Shown here: positions 34,930 to 48,715 of the stretch, piece by piece | Numbering within the stretch: the first letter of the stretch is position 1 | Layout of the letters: each line of letters starts with the position of its first letter | Assembly: GCA_014898415.1 (NCBI GenBank) | Contig: RCTD01000011.1 | Span: forward strand, 558,001 to 622,000 | Direction: 5' to 3' | Source: Stromatinia cepivora | Taxonomy: Eukaryota > Ascomycota > Leotiomycetes > Helotiales > Sclerotiniaceae | Length of the DNA: 64,000 nt | The notes under the pieces: model-generated | Seen by the model: only the letters and a program-made list of their open reading frames with translations | Databases searched by the model: none | Told to the model about the DNA's origin: nothing | Translations under genes and position numbers: made by a program

Positions 34930-36660
34930 TATGGTAAAAGCGAATTCTGATATTCTTTAAATAATCATTTCATTAATAAGAATATCATATAATATAACAA
35001 ATATAATATTGATCGAAATTATAATAATATACTTCATTCAAAATATAATAAAAGTATGACATATAATTATCTATTTTCAAAATAATGAAGAAAATATTAT
35101 CAATATTGTCGATGAAGATCTATTGGTATTCAATATACTCCAAAATTTATTGATTTATAAAAAATTAAAAAAAAAAAATTAATGATTTAATAAAAAATAG
35201 TATATTCGAAAGTGTATAATAAATAGATATATTAAAAAATATACAAATATTCAAATCAAGATTTATCGATGAAATCAAAAACAAAGATATTGAAAAGGTA
35301 TTCCCAAAATCAAGATTTATAATTCAGATATAGAATAATATAAAAAAGAAAATAGTATTAATATAATTATTTATAATTCAACAAATAAATTAATATTTGA
35401 TATTAAATATTATAATTATTTTACAATCAATTATATAAATAACTTTATATATTAAAAATATTACTCAAATTTATATACAAATAACATCCAATCTAATATG
35501 ATTATTTTATATTCAACTATTCAAGAAAATAGAATTCTTAAAAGGAATATTATTACGAATAATCAAACCATTATATAGTATACTAAAAACTGGAAATCAT
35601 TAATTTAGTATTTACCATAATCATTATTTCATCATATTCCAAATAATCCAATCAATTTACAATCTTTGTTTAATATATATCAAATAAAAAGACGAAGTAT
35701 TTAAATTAATAGAATTTCAAACAGATAATATAATTATTATAATCAAGAAAGTATTTATAAATAGAAAACAAAAAAAACTCGAAAATACAAAATTTCTTAT
35801 AAAAGATCAAAAAACTTTATTACTCGAAAACCCCTTCAAATTCAATGGAATTATTATTATTCAAGTAAATAATAATTTTATTTATATTAATCAGGAAAGG
35901 TAATATATGAATTTATAATTCATTAAAATATAATCAATTGATATTTATAATATAAAGGACAAAGTTCGAAAAAACGTAATTTCAAAGGATCAATATATTA
36001 TTCAATATATAAGAGGAGTTTATATTTCGATAATATATTAATTAGAAATATTATTTGTTTTTTCTTTTATTGTTTAAATTATTAATCCTAAAAAGAAAGA
36101 TACAAAATTGATGAATAAAATAATTCAATAGCAAATGAATAATTTAATCAAAAGATTGAAATTCGTATCATTCGATTTCGATTTGTTGAAACTAGTAGTA
36201 TTTATAGATATATTATTCATTAATAATCGAAATCTGTTCTTGTAAATCGAATACATTATTATATTAATGAATAAAAACAATAAAGCGAATCTAATTCATT
36301 AATCATCTATCAAATACAAAAGAATCATTAGGAGTATATTAACATCGGAATTTTACAGTATAATCTTAGGATTCAACATTAGTACAGTATTCAAAAACAT
36401 TATTGGAGATATATTACCAAAATAGAAAGTACTATTAATTATATATACAAATTCGAAATCATTTTATAACTGTTTTACGAAACTAGATTCAATTCGAAAG
36501 AAAAGATTGATAATTGATCTAATAATTTTGTAGTAATTATATAAATAAAAGAAAATAATAGAAATCAAATGAATTAATAAAGAATTTAATCCTATTGATA
36601 CAATAATGAAAACAAAACCATATCAGATTCTTAAAGATTTTGTAAAGAATAATACAATCA
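34930..36660 (+). pseudogene. Copia B reverse transcriptase and RNase H remnants
   Basis: Near 35258 the frame reads RFIDEIKNKDIEKVFPKSRF, identical in plan to copy A, followed by the other reverse transcriptase blocks. RNase H blocks run from about 36120 (NNRNLFL-IEYIIILM-type and SKSFYNC-type). Mutations differ from copy A, showing that the two copies were mutated separately. Confidence 0.7.
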
Positions 36661-36918
36661 AAATCAAAATTATAAAATGAATAAAAAGATCAAAATATAT
36701 TAAAAAAATAATAATATAAATATAAAAACCGAAGAACAAATATAAAACAAAAGTTATTATAGACATATATTCAGTTTATCGAATATATAATTATTTCATA
36801 TATAAAATTGATTTAAACAAAAGAATAAAACAAGAATTAAAATTGAAAAAAATATTCATTTATTAAGTATATATATTCCTGAAGTATACGATACTTCGAT
36901 TTTAAAAGAAATTATTAG

Positions 36919-37152
36919 TATTGGAATATAAATCATATATATAGTAAGGATAATAAGAATAATAAGGATAATAAGGATAATAAGGATCATATATACACTA
37001 ATGCTTATATTAATGCTTCGGCATATACTATTATATAGTTCTTCATCCTTTATAGATTCTAGCTCTTTAGGCAAATCAAAACGTATCAAAAACCATAGAG
37101 TTCCATACGTTTGTTGATAAGCTTCACTTCCCTGTATACAGTTATCCCGACA
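36919..37152 (+). repeat. 3' LTR of copia B
   Basis: 234 bp, ends AGTTATCCCGACA. The minus-strand open frame over it (36856-37185) comes from the GATAAGGAT repeat and is not a gene. Confidence 0.85.
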
Positions 37153-37157
37153 TATAC

Positions 37158-38480
37158 GAATTATATATACAAATGAAATCTTCAAAAACTTTCCTTTTTG
37201 GATTTCTGAAATTATTATTTATTTCGTTCAAAATTTGATTAGATATCTCAATTAATTATATTACACCTTTACTAAATTATAAATATTATAATTCAATATA
37301 TAAGTATATATTAATAATTATTTATAGATTAATTAAAATAAAACGTTTTATAAATTTAAGATTATTAATAACAAAAGAATTAATTAATATTTTCGTTAAT
37401 CAAATTTATCCTTTATATAATCTTCTAAATAATATTATCTCAAAGCGAAATATTCAATTCATATTTGAATTCTGAATACAATTTTTTCAATAATTAAAAG
37501 TAACCTTAGAATATTTCTTCGTTTTTCATTTTCAGATCGATAAACAAATAAAATAAATTAATTCAATTTTAAAGCAATATTTATATATATTTATTAATTT
37601 CTATTAAAACAATTGAATGAAAGAATTATTATTGATTGAATTTGCTTTTAACAATTTGATATCAGAAATAATAAATTTTTTTTATGAATTATAAATTCAA
37701 TCCATATATCAATATAGAATCCAACAAATTATATCTATTAAAAATGGCTTTAATACAAAAATATAAATTCTTTAAAAAAATAAAAGAATTAATAAAATGA
37801 AATATAACCTAAAACAATTACAAATCTTAACAAAATAATCGATTATATTTTATAAAGAATTTGCAAATAGAAATAAATCAAATTCATTATAATATATACA
37901 GAAATAAAAAACTTATATTAATATAAAAAATATAAAAATATTCTAGAAAATAAAGAAATTGAATAACAAATAGATTAATCTTTATAAAATATTGAAAATT
38001 TATTATTGATTTTGTGTGATTAAATTATTAGAAAATATTCACATCTTTTTAGTATTCCATTATTCGTTTTTAATATTAATTTATTCAATACTTCATTTTT
38101 AGAAACAATCGATAATCAACGAATCAGAATCAAAGATTACAAAGGATAGGATATTCGAAAAAAAAATAATGAAAAAAAACCAATACAGAAATGAATCTTC
38201 AAAAAATACTCGATAATTATAATAAAGATAATTATCATTATTAAATTAAATAAAAGCATTATATTTCTATTTAATAATTCATAATCGATTTGAAAAAAAA
38301 ATAAAATATTAATCGAATATCATTATTTATACCCAAAAAAATCAAAACTATTATTATAAATTCTAAATTATTCAAATATAATATTATTACTATTAATATC
38401 AATAATTATATCTAAAATATCAAAACGATTATCGAAACAAAAGAAAATATAATTTATATAATTAAGAAAAATATATTATA
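37158..38480 (+). pseudogene. Gypsy B integrase core, right part
   Basis: After the copia B duplication the frames read LINIFVNQIYPLY, NIISKRNIQFIFEF, TLEYFFVFHFQIDKQ and ELLLIEFAFNN. These correspond to the second Asp region (normally S-D-R-G), the H-P-Q-T-D-G-Q block and the following helix of Ty3/gypsy integrases. This proves that the flanks of copia B were once one gene. Confidence 0.7.
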
Positions 38481-38876
38481 GTTTTTAAAATAATCTTAAA
38501 AAACTAAAAAACAATTTTATTATATTCGAAAATCAGGATTTTGAATTTAATAAATAGATTTTATTATAATCTTATTAATGATTTAAAGATAAATCCATTT
38601 TTTGAAAAAAAAAATACTATTACAAATTCATCATTTATTCTTAATTAATCTATATAAATATTTCAGATATCTATTTATTATATAATCAACGCTCTTTCTA
38701 GTATCTTCTTTCCTTCTTTATAGAATATCATTATATTATTTAAGACCTCTACCACCGCTGTGATAGTTATAATAATATAAATAAAGTTTTATAATATTAT
38801 ATATAATTAATAATACTAATTAATTATGAAATTATAATCTTTATATCAAGATTTATAAGCTTTTTTTATACTTTTT
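38480..38876. other. AT-rich DNA downstream of Gypsy B
   Basis: No domain. 38690-38780 is less AT-rich (CCTCTACCACCGCTGTGATAG) and may be untranscribed or 3' untranslated sequence of Gypsy B. Confidence 0.4.
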
Positions 38877-39006
38877 GTTACGGTTGCTAGAAGGATATTA
38901 CTAATAAAACTAGGAAACTCCACAAAAAACAGCTTTATTATTAAAGGCAAATATATAATCGATGATACATTATTATTCGATTAAAAAACTCTGTAAAATC
39001 TCTATG
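38877..39006 (+). repeat. LTR fragment shared with 56638
   Basis: Starts TGTTACGGTTGCTAGAAGG and matches 56638-56770 over its length (the latter more mutated). It is cut at 39007 by the outer end of Gypsy A2. Most likely an LTR of Gypsy D or a relative. Confidence 0.6.
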
Positions 39007-39288
39007 TGTGACGTATAAGAGCCGTAGTAAAGCTGAATAAACAGAGTCAATTATATTCCTTAGAATTTATAATTGAAAAACTATGGCTTGTAAAGAGTGA
39101 TTAGATATATATATATAAATATTCATTTGTGAATTATAGGGCTATATATATATATTATTAGAATCATTATTTTATTATATTAAATTATATGAATCGTAAT
39201 ATATATATATAGATGATCAATTTATCAATTGATATAGAAGATAAAAAATATTATATGATTAACCTTCTATGGTTTACGATTTGTGATA
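39007..39288 (-). repeat. 3' LTR of Gypsy A2
   Basis: 282 bp, complement of the Gypsy A LTR, RIP-mutated. Confidence 0.85.
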
Positions 39289-41947
39289 CTATTTTTTCTT
39301 TTGGAAAAGCTTATCTTTGAGCATTCTATTTTTTTATTCTATTATTATTTCATTGGAAACCAGATTTTTTGAAGATTTATAAGTCCTAAATTAATTAGAT
39401 TGATCATTTTGATTGATTTGATCAATTTATTGGAAATTGATTAAATTAATCAAAATAATTGATCAAATTGATCAAAATAATGAATGAATTGATTAAATTG
39501 ATTAAATTATTCATCAATTAGATAAATTAATATTGATTTATATTTTTTTGGATTTAGAGAATCTTTTGAAAAGAAAAAGTTTCAATAGAAAAGATAAAGA
39601 AATTGAATTATGATATAATGATGATGGATGGTTAATATAGTTTATTCCGAAATCGATTAGATTAATCGATCAAATTAATCAAATTAATTAAATTGATCAA
39701 TTAATTGATCAAACCAATCAAATTGAACGAAATCGATAGAGACGATATTATGTTTTGTTTTTTACTATATTCAAGTTTCCCTTTTGTATGATTTTTGAAA
39801 TGATTATAAATATAAATTTTTAAATATATTATCTTTATATTATCTTAATAATAATAGTTTATCTATTATATAAAATTCAGATTATATACACATATAATCA
39901 AATTCCTTCAAATTTGTATAAGTTTTCGATCCTTTCGCAATTATATATATATATATTATCATATAATTATAATATCTAATCTGCTAAATTGAAGAACACT
40001 TTTTTTTTCTCTTAATTTTATAAATGAATTGTTATTTATATAATTATAATTATTCTCTCCGCTCTCATAAAGTTTTATCCAATCAAATAATCGATTGGAA
40101 GGATCAGGTAATATTAGATTGATTAAATGAAATTCGTATAAAAAGTATAATAATATTTTAAAATCGGAAATAGGATATTGAATGAGATCGATATCGTTAT
40201 TAAATTATAAGATTCTATATAATAGAGTTTTTCATACTTTTTTTATTATTAAAACCTTCTCCACTTTTTATTCCGAATTATCAATTATATTAATAGACAG
40301 AGATGATTCGAATATTTGATCAAAAAAAGAATCGTTATATATCTTATATAATCGATCTAAAGGGAGAACAAAATGAATTTTTATTATAATCGGGAATTGA
40401 AGTTTGAAAGAGCTTTTAGATCGATTAATAATCTTAAATCTTCCTTGAATTGGGAAATCCAGTTTCTTAGATAATCTTTAAATAAAGTAACTTTTTATAT
40501 TAAATTATATATAATCTCTAATATCTAAATCGATTTCATATCGATAAGGATTTTTAGATTTCGATATTTTGGTTTGAATATATAATAAATCTTCTTTTGT
40601 TCATATGAAAATCAATCTATTATATTTTATATATATATAAATATCGTATATATTCATATCGTCTATTAATTTACTAATATTTTTCTTCTATTTCTATATA
40701 TATTTCGGTGTATACCTATATAAGGTTTTATAAAGTATAAATCCTTTTAAAGAGTTGTATAAAAGAATAAATTATATATAATCCATTATATATAGAAATT
40801 CTGATTAATTATCTTGATAATAATTAATAAACGACTTTAATTATTATTGAAGGTATTAATTATAAATCTCAATTTGATTATCAATTTGAAAATGATAAGC
40901 AATGAATAATTTGAAATCGATTCCTAAGATTTAGCTGAATTCCTTTTAGAACTGTAATATGAATTGAGAGCTGTAATTCGATATTATAATGTTAAAGAGA
41001 TTATAATATCGATATATATAATAAAGATATAATTGTATTCGAATTCGAATATTGATTGATTTATGATAAAGTATAAAGATAATTTGCTTTGTTAAATAAT
41101 CAATAATAATTAAAATATTATTATATCTATATTTATTCTTATTAAAATTGTAATAATCTATAATAATGTATTGCTATATTCGATTAGGAATCGGAAATGG
41201 ATATAATAAACTAAAGATACGATTATATAAAACGGAACTGTATTTATATATATAATAATTGCATATATATCTGGTTACAATATCATATATTCTAGATTAA
41301 TAATATTATTGAGATAATAAGAGATAGATTTTGTTTATACTAAAATAAATAATGGAAATTGAATTATAAACTTCGCGAATCAAATAAATTCGAAGATTAT
41401 CGATATCAGATATTATTAGATGATTATTGTAAAACAAAAAATCATTTTGAAATGATATATACTTATAATTTTAAATAATTTGTATTTTGAATGTTAGCAA
41501 ACTATTTATAATTTTATTTACTTCGATGATATAATTAATTAAATCAAATCGAGAAGCGATTTCATTCAAATCGATATTAATAATCGATATTTCGTTTAGA
41601 TAATATTTTTATAAAGTTTCTTTTATAATTTCGATATCAATTTGGTTATTTTTAATAAACTATTAAAGGCGATTTTTCTTCTTGATTTAATTCTAAAAAT
41701 CCAATTTATTGATTTAATAGATTAGAATATTAGTAATAAGATTATCCTTTTCAAAATAATATATAATAATAAAATTATAATCGATTAATATTTCTGTTTA
41801 ACAAGTTTATTGAGTATTGAGAATTTTAATAATTATGAAATATTCGAGGATCTTATGATTAATATAAACTTTGATTTTATATAATGAATTAGTAAATTCT
41901 ATTTTTCAATAATTGAGAGATCAAATGATTGATAGTATTTCCTTATT
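39289..41947 (-). pseudogene. Gypsy A2 3' part: RNase H, integrase and chromodomain
   Basis: The minus strand at 40080-40300 reads DIDLIQYPISDFKILLYFL followed by EFHLINLILPDPSNRLFDWI, the end of a chromodomain-like tail also seen intact in A1 at 47800-47955. Integrase and RNase H lie to the right but are heavily mutated. Chromodomains steer integration towards histone-marked chromatin. Confidence 0.65.
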
Positions 41948-41952
41948 ATAAA

Positions 41953-42234
41953 TGTCACGAATCGTGAACCACAGGAGGCTAATCACGTGATACCCCTTAT
42001 CTCCCATATCAATTTATGAGCTGATCATCTGTGTATATGCGTTATGAATCATACGATTTAGTATAGTAAAATGGTGATTCTAATAATATATATATACAGT
42101 TCCGCAGTTCACGAATGGGTATTTGTGTATATATATCTAATCGCTTTTTATAAGCCATAATTCTTCAATTGTAGATTCTAAGGAATATAATTGATCTTGT
42201 TTGTTTAGCTTTATTACGGCTTTTATGTATTATA
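41953..42234 (+). repeat. 5' LTR of Gypsy A1
   Basis: 282 bp. The first 55 bp are unmutated (TGTCACGAATCGTGAACC); the rest is RIP-mutated, ending TTATGTATTATA. Confidence 0.9.
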
Positions 42235-42299
42235 TTATCTACAATTTATTTATAAGTGTTCGATTATCTAATAACCTTCCAAATAATATCTCACTTTAA

Positions 42300-43960
42300 T
42301 AATACTTTCTTAGATGAACTTTTATGAACATTATATTCAGAGGAAGAAGATCTATTTCAATTTAATCGACGAAAATATAAACATTTTTAGAAGTGTACTA
42401 TCACTTTTATAATATAACGAATTCCTTTTCCTGTATACTCCGAACTTTCGAAAATATATTCTGAGGAACTCTTTTCTTCTTTTCAATTATTTCAACAACT
42501 CTTTGAAGAAAATATGAATATAGGAATGGATAATATTATTATTGGAAAAAAGAAGATTGATAAAAAAAAGATTCCAATATATAAAGCTGATATTTCCAAT
42601 AATTCAATTGTTCCTCCCGAATTATTATTACAATTACAAAATCTTTATACAATAATTATGAATTTGAAAAAGGAGAATCGATAATTGAAAGTTATAATAA
42701 TGATAAATTCTACAATAATACAATCTTCTTCTGAATTTCAAATAATGTTTATATAGATATTCAAATCAATAGTAGTATTTGGAATTCCCTTTATTCCTTT
42801 AATCGAAATCCAGGGATTTTCATTTAAGCAAATTCGAAGATCCCGAAATTAGAGAAAAAAAACTTTGATTAGATGATCTAATCATTTGAAGCCCTTCGAT
42901 AATTCTTTTTTCCTTTCAGGAAGTAACAATCCATATAATGATTAGGGATTCCTTTATTTAAGAAGTTAATTTAATTGATTAAAATTATATTTCTGTATTA
43001 ATCATAATTCGTATCGAAATATATATATATCAAAACCTACAAATCTTATTACTAAACTTAACAATGATATTAAATTTAGAATTAATTTGTAATAATTATT
43101 GATTATAGAACAATTCGAACTGTATATTATATTATTTAAAAATGAAATATAATATTGTATATATATAATCGACTAAATCGAATCAGAAATATAAATATAT
43201 TATTATACTCTTTATATATAAATATTCCGATTTATAATATTTGAACTAGTTGAATAATTTAGAATAATCTATCGGAATTTAATCGAAATCGATAATATTC
43301 GTTTTCAATATGAAATATAGATTATATTTAATATAATTCGATATAGCAATTTTCTAAAATAGTATAAAAAGTTCAGATTATTTATTATCCAAATAGAGAT
43401 TATCGATAATAAGATCTTATTCAAAGATCTCGAATAGAAGATTTCCGATTTTCTTTTACAAACAATAGTAATATTTATTAAGGATTATAAGATTATAAAA
43501 GAATTTGCAAATATATTTATTAGAATAAATCAAAATGAAATTTTATTACAAGAACGAAATTGATATTGTATTGGATAGGATATTCCTATAGCTATTTACA
43601 AATCAATAATTATTATGAATTCTTTGTAATCCTTTTGGAACTTTAATAGTTCCAATTTTGGAACCTCTATATTTCTAAAACTATTTCTATTCCGGAATAC
43701 TCTTTCTGGATATATTGGTTTTTATTATATCCAATAATTATTCGAATTTCAAATATTCATTATTTTCTCTTTTTTTGGGGTAATATATATATTGATATTT
43801 TATATCGATAATCTTAATGAGATTGAGATAGTACAAAAAGAAATAAAAGAATTCAAAGAATATCGGGATACCGAAGAAGATTTCAATTTAAAAGCTACAG
43901 TTGAAATTATACAGAATATTTGTTTAGAAGAAGAAAAACATTTAAAATTAAATATTTAGA
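42300..43960 (+). pseudogene. Gypsy A1 Gag remnant
   Basis: AT-rich with many stops. Only fragments such as SEEEDLFQFNRRKYKHF (about 42338) look protein-like, and no zinc knuckle could be read. Called Gag by position. Confidence 0.4.
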
Positions 43961-44053
43961 TTCTGTCTCTATTTTAAGTGTTATACGGGATATAAGATTT
44001 CTTGATCTAACGAAATTTATAAAAAAGAAGCATTCATTTTTCCTTACAATTTT

Positions 44054-44338
44054 TTGAAAAATAATTATATTTATCAATCAAAAATATTTATTAATTTTAA
44101 AACAAATAGATTTGTTTTTATCAATATTATACTTTTTATTTGTTTATTTCCTATATTTAAATCAAGAATTATATCATTTGAAGTTTCAATTGAAATTAAA
44201 GGGTATAATAATATACAAAATTATATTATTATTTATTTCACATTCTTTAATTTAACAATCGATAACCATGAACAATTCTTTATCCTTTTCTTTATTATTG
44301 AATTAGGGAGTTATAGTATTATTTTAGGTAAACTTTGA
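44054..44338 (+). pseudogene. Gypsy A1 protease-like fragment
   Basis: 95-codon open stretch containing KSRIISFEVSIEIKGYNNIQ and, at the end, ELGSYSIILGKL. The latter matches the conserved end of retroviral-type aspartic proteases in fungal Gypsy elements (hydrophobic, then I-L-G). The protease releases the Pol enzymes. The frame continues with stops into 44630-44836, which is part of the same polyprotein and not a separate gene. Confidence 0.55.
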
Positions 44339-45099
44339 TTATTAGAGATTCAAACAAAACTTAATTACTTTAATTGATATTTTGAATAATTTAAAAAAAA
44401 ACCTTATATTATTTTTTATTCGAATAATCTTTTTGTTATTTAATCATTTCTTTGTAAACAGAAAATCGATTAATTAACCCAACAAAATATTGATCGATGG
44501 GATAATTAATTCGAAAAATATTAAAACCGAAGAGATTTATAATTAAATAAATCAATTACAACTGATAATATATAACAAGAATCTTGAAGTACAAATATAA
44601 TACAAATTTTTATTGAAACGAAAAAAGCTTTGATTCCTTTCAAGTTCAATTCATTTTCTTTCCAACCAATTACACCATTATTACAAATCTACGAATACTT
44701 CCCCTGTATATCATCCGAAATCCTCGATTTATATATATTTAAATCCAATAAATTCCAATTAAAATATGAAAAAGACAAATATACTAAACTCTTTACCATT
44801 ACTTTAAAAAAACTCGATAATATAATAGATTCCTGATGAAACGAACGATATACAGAAAAGAAAATATTGATTGTTCTGATCGAATTTAAGAATACAAAAG
44901 TTCAAGGAAAACTCAATCGAATATTGACTGAAATCGATTCAGAATTTGAAATACTATCTGAATATCGATAATATCATCGAGCCTTTTCCAAATATAAATC
45001 AAACATCTTACCTTCTAACCAATTTTATAATTATAAAATCATATTAGAAAGCGAAAGAAAACAAGTCTTGTATTATAGTCCACTTTACAAAATATTTCC

Positions 45100-46330
45100 G
45101 GAACAATTGAAAATCGTTAAAGAATATATTATGGATAATCTCAGCAAAGATTTCATTGAATCCAATTAAGCTTTTTATATTGCACCTATTTTATTCGTCA
45201 AGAAATCTAATAGTAGTTTGAAGTTCTATATAGATTTCAGATTATTGAATTCCTTAATATATAAAAATCGATATCCCTTCTTTTTGATCAACAAAATACT
45301 TTCTCGATTTTCCAATATTAAGATTTTTACTAAATTCGATATTCGTTAAACTTTTTATTATATAAAAATAGATCCTACTTTGGAAAAGTATACTATTTTT
45401 CGAATTTGATATAGATCATATAAATATAAGATCATATTATTCAAATTAATAAATGATTCCGTAATTTATTAATATTATATAAATAATATTTTATTCGATG
45501 ATCTAAATATCTTCTATATAATATACCTCAACGATATTCTAATCTATTTCAAAAATCAAAAAGAATATTAGATTTATATTAAATTAATTCTTGAACGATT
45601 AGAAACTATTAGTTTACAAACGAATCTCAAGAAATACAAATTCAATGTTATATATATCAAATACTTGAGCTTTATTATCTTTATTAAAGAAATAAAGATA
45701 GATTTTGAAAAGATTGAAATAATTGAGAATTGGATCTTTTCGATAATAATAAAAGGAATTCAATCATTCTTCGATTTTTGTAATTTTATTGATAATTTAT
45801 TAAGGATTATAGTATAATAACGAAACCCTTTAACGAATTTATTAAAATAAACATGAAATTTATATTCAACGAAATATACCAAAACGTATCCAATATCTTG
45901 AAAAAAAAGCTTATCTCCATTCCGTTTTTGTAATACTATAATCATCGATTCCCTTGTATACTCGAAATAAATATATTCAATAGAGTAATTGTTAATGTAT
46001 TATTATAACAATATAACGAAGATTAATTATTTATAATTTATTTCTCCAAAATTATAGTTACTATTAAACTGAACTACAAAATTCATAATAAGGAAATATT
46101 ATTAATTATTCGATTTTTCAATTATTAGAAAACAGAATTCGCTGATTTATTATATAAAATCAGGATTTATATCGACTATAAAATTTTCGAATATTTCATA
46201 ATTATTAAGATTCTCAATATCCAATAAACTCGTTGAACAGAAGTTTTAATCGATTATAATTTTATTATTATATATCGCCCTGAAAAAGATAATTTTTTCG
46301 CCAACACTTTAATCTATTGGATTAATGAAT
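45100..46330 (+). pseudogene. Gypsy A1 reverse transcriptase and RNase H
   Basis: The frame reads KEYIMDNLSKDFIESN, then APILFVKKSNSSLKFYIDFR, LLNSLIYKNRYPFFLINKIL, FTKFDIR, LFKLINDSVIY and the catalytic YLNDILIYF (45524-45550; first Asp is Asn). Then KYKFNVIYIKYLSFIIFIKE and the connection region. All blocks are in standard Ty3/gypsy order. TAA stops replace Gln. The same region, on the minus strand, is open at 49486-49716 and 49777-49977 in A2. Confidence 0.85.
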
Positions 46331-46399
46331 TGGATCTTTAGAATTATATCAAAAAGAAGAATCGTTTTAAATAACTTATTAAAGACAATCAAATTGATA

Positions 46400-47500
46400 T
46401 CGAAATCACAAAAGAAACCTTATAAAGATATTATTTAAACGAAACAATAATTACCAATATCGATTTGAATAAAATCGTTTCTCGATTTGATTTAATTAAT
46501 TATATTATCGAAGCAAATAAAATTATAGATAACTTATTAGTACTCAAAATATAAGTTACCCAAAATCATAAGTATATATTACTCCAAAATGATCTCTTAT
46601 TCTACAATAACTATTTGATAATATCCGATGTCGATAATTTTCGAATTTATCTGATTTATAAAATCTATAATTCCATTTCCATTGCTTATTCTAATACAAA
46701 CAAAATTTACCTTTTATTATTTCAATAATACTATTAATCTAAAATACATAATATTATAACTAGATATATATACAATTATTATGCTTACAAATACAATTCC
46801 ATTTTATACAATCGTACCCCCAATTTATTACATCCACTTCCGATTCTTAATCAAATATGATAATATATTATTATAGATTATTACAACTTTAGTAAAGATA
46901 AATATGAATATAACAACGTTTTAATCATTATTAATCGATTAACGAAATAAACTATCTCTATACCTTATCACAAATCAATCGATACTTAAGCTCAAACATA
47001 ATTATATCTCTATTATTTATATCAATATTATGATTTCTTTAATACTATAATATCGAATTGCGGCCCCCAATTTATATTATAATTCTAAAAGAAATTCAAC
47101 CAAATCCTAGAAACCGACCTTAAATTATCCATTACTCACCATCTTTGAATCAATAGCCAAACTGAGATTTATAATCAATATTTTCAATAACGATTAAGAT
47201 TATTTGTTAGTTATTATCAAGACAATTGATCAAAATTCCTATCTATAATGGATTACATATAATTTACTCTTCCACACAATTCTTTAAAAGGGTTCATACC
47301 CTACGAAACCCTATACAGATATATATTGAAACAAACATAAAAATGAAAGGAAGATACTAATAAGCCAATAAATAATATGAATATATATTATGCCTGTATA
47401 TATATAGAATACAATAAATTGGCTCTTGTATAAACGAAAGAAGACCTATTGTATACTTAAATCAAGATATCGAAATCCATAAATGCTCATTGATATAAAA
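46400..47500 (+). pseudogene. Gypsy A1 integrase remnant
   Basis: Near 46930 the frame reads INRLTK-TISIPYHKSIDT, then YYDFFNTIISNCGPQF (normally S-D-R-G-P-Q-F), QILETDLKLSITHHL, INSQTEIYNQYFQ and NSLKGFIPYETLY. These are the second catalytic region and the following conserved helices of Ty3/gypsy integrase. The catalytic Asp is Asn here. Confidence 0.75.
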
Positions 47501-47535
47501 TCGATTTCGATATCAGAGATTATATATAATTCAAT

Positions 47536-47955
47536 ATGAAAAGTTATTTTACCCAAAGATCATTCAAGAAGCTGGATTTCCTAATTCAAAAAAGATTCAA
47601 GATCATTAATCGATTTAAAAACTCTTTCAAATTCGAATTCCTGATTACGATGAAAATTCATCTTGTTTTCCCTTTAGATCGATTATATAAGGTATATGAT
47701 GATTCTTTTTCTAATCAAATACTCGAATCACCTTTGTCTATTAATATAACTAATAATTCAGAATGGGAAATGAAAAAAATCCTAACAATAAAGAAAATAC
47801 GAAAAACCCTATTATATAAAATTTCGTGGCTTAATAGTGATACCAATCTCATCTGGTATCCTGTTTTCGATTTTAAAACATTATTATATTTCCTATATGA
47901 TTTTCATTTAATCAATTCAACATTGCCTGGTTCTTCTAATCGATTAATTGATTAA
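47536..47955 (+). pseudogene. Gypsy A1 C-terminal chromodomain fragment (longest open Pol piece)
   Basis: 139 codons open without a stop. DRLYKVYDDSFSNQILESP leads into NNSEWEMKKILTIKKIRKTL, then YKISWLNSDTNLIWYPVFDF and FLYDFHLINSTLPGSSNRL. The S-E-W-E-x-E-x-I-L, Y-x-V-x-W and W-Y-P elements make it a chromodomain of the type found at the C-terminus of fungal chromovirus integrases. Its ATG (47536) is internal to the polyprotein. It survived RIP better than the rest by chance and is not a host gene. Confidence 0.75.
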
Positions 47956-48299
47956 ATAAAGCTCTATAAAAGCGGAGAGAATAATTATAATTATATAGAT
48001 GACGATTTATTTATGAAACCAAAGAAAAGAAAAGTGTTCTTCAATTCAGTAGATTAGATGTTATAATTTTATAATAATGTATATATATATAATTGCAAAA
48101 GGATCGAAAATCTATACAAGTTCGAAGGAATTTGATTATATATATATATAGTCCGAGCTTTATATGATAAACGAATTACTATTACCAAAATAATATAAAG
48201 GCAATATATTTCAAAAAATTTATACCTATAATCATTTAAAAAAATTATACAAAAGAGAAGCTTGAATATGGTAAAAACGAAATGTAATATCACCCCTAT

Positions 48300-48715
48300 C
48301 GATTTCGTTCAATTTGATTGATTTAATCAGTTTGGTCGATTAACTTAATCGATTTCGGAATTAATTATATTAATCATTTATCATCATTATATTATAATTC
48401 AATTTTTTTTCTTTTTCTATTGAAACTTTTTCTTTTCAGAGATTCCTTAAATCAAAGAAAATATAAATCAATATTAATTTAATCAATTAATAAACGATTT
48501 GGTCAATTTGATCAATTCATTTATTATTTTGGTCAATTTGGTCAATTATTTTGGTTAATTTGGTCAATTTCCAATAAATTGACCAAATCAACCAAAATAA
48601 CCAATCTAATTGATTTAGAGCTTATGAATCTTTACAAAACCTGATTTCCGATGAAATAGCAATGAAACAAAGGAGTAAAATACTCGAGAACGAGTTTTTC
48701 CGAAGGGGGAAATAG
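48300..48715 (+). other. Gypsy A1 3' untranslated repeats and polypurine tract
   Basis: 48480-48600 contains repeated GGTCAATTTGGTCAATT and its complement CCAAATCAACCAAAATAACC, forming an imperfect inverted repeat around 48575. 48615-48715 is the conserved sequence before the LTR, ending in CCGAAGGGGGAAATAG (48700-48715), the likely plus-strand primer. Confidence 0.7.

Larger units (their letters stand above)
30090..37152 (+). mobile_element. Full-length Ty1/copia retrotransposon, copy B (TSD TATAC)
   Basis: LTRs 30090-30314 and 36919-37152 are flanked by TATAC on both sides (30085-30089 and 37153-37157), so this is one complete insertion of 7063 bp. Removing the nested solo LTR (283 bp plus 5) leaves about 6.8 kb. 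It matches copy A over about 6 kb and has the copia order Gag, integrase (33920-34460), reverse transcriptase (34930-35720), RNase H (36110-36660). It landed in the integrase region of Gypsy B. All frames are RIP-damaged. Confidence 0.9.
24300..38870 (+). mobile_element. Ty3/gypsy element B, split by two later elements
   Basis: Plus-strand order: Gag with a decayed zinc knuckle (about 25050-25100), a protease-like part (25650-25990), a Tc1/mariner insertion (26037-27415), reverse transcriptase (28250-28900), RNase H (29150-29560), integrase start, copia B insertion (30090-37152), and integrase core continuing at 37158-38000. Reverse transcriptase before integrase marks it as Ty3/gypsy. It is the oldest layer here and among the most mutated. 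Outer ends are not defined: no LTR pair could be assigned, and the limits given are approximate. Confidence 0.7.

Noticed and set aside
38877..39006. 5' LTR of Gypsy D split by Gypsy A2
   Set aside because: Attractive because 56638 matches, but the remaining part of the LTR could not be found after 50578 and the A2 flanks show no duplication. Left as a fragment.
44630..44836. Separate 68-codon gene
   Set aside because: Lies between protease and reverse transcriptase of Gypsy A1 in the same polyprotein order; a surviving open piece only.
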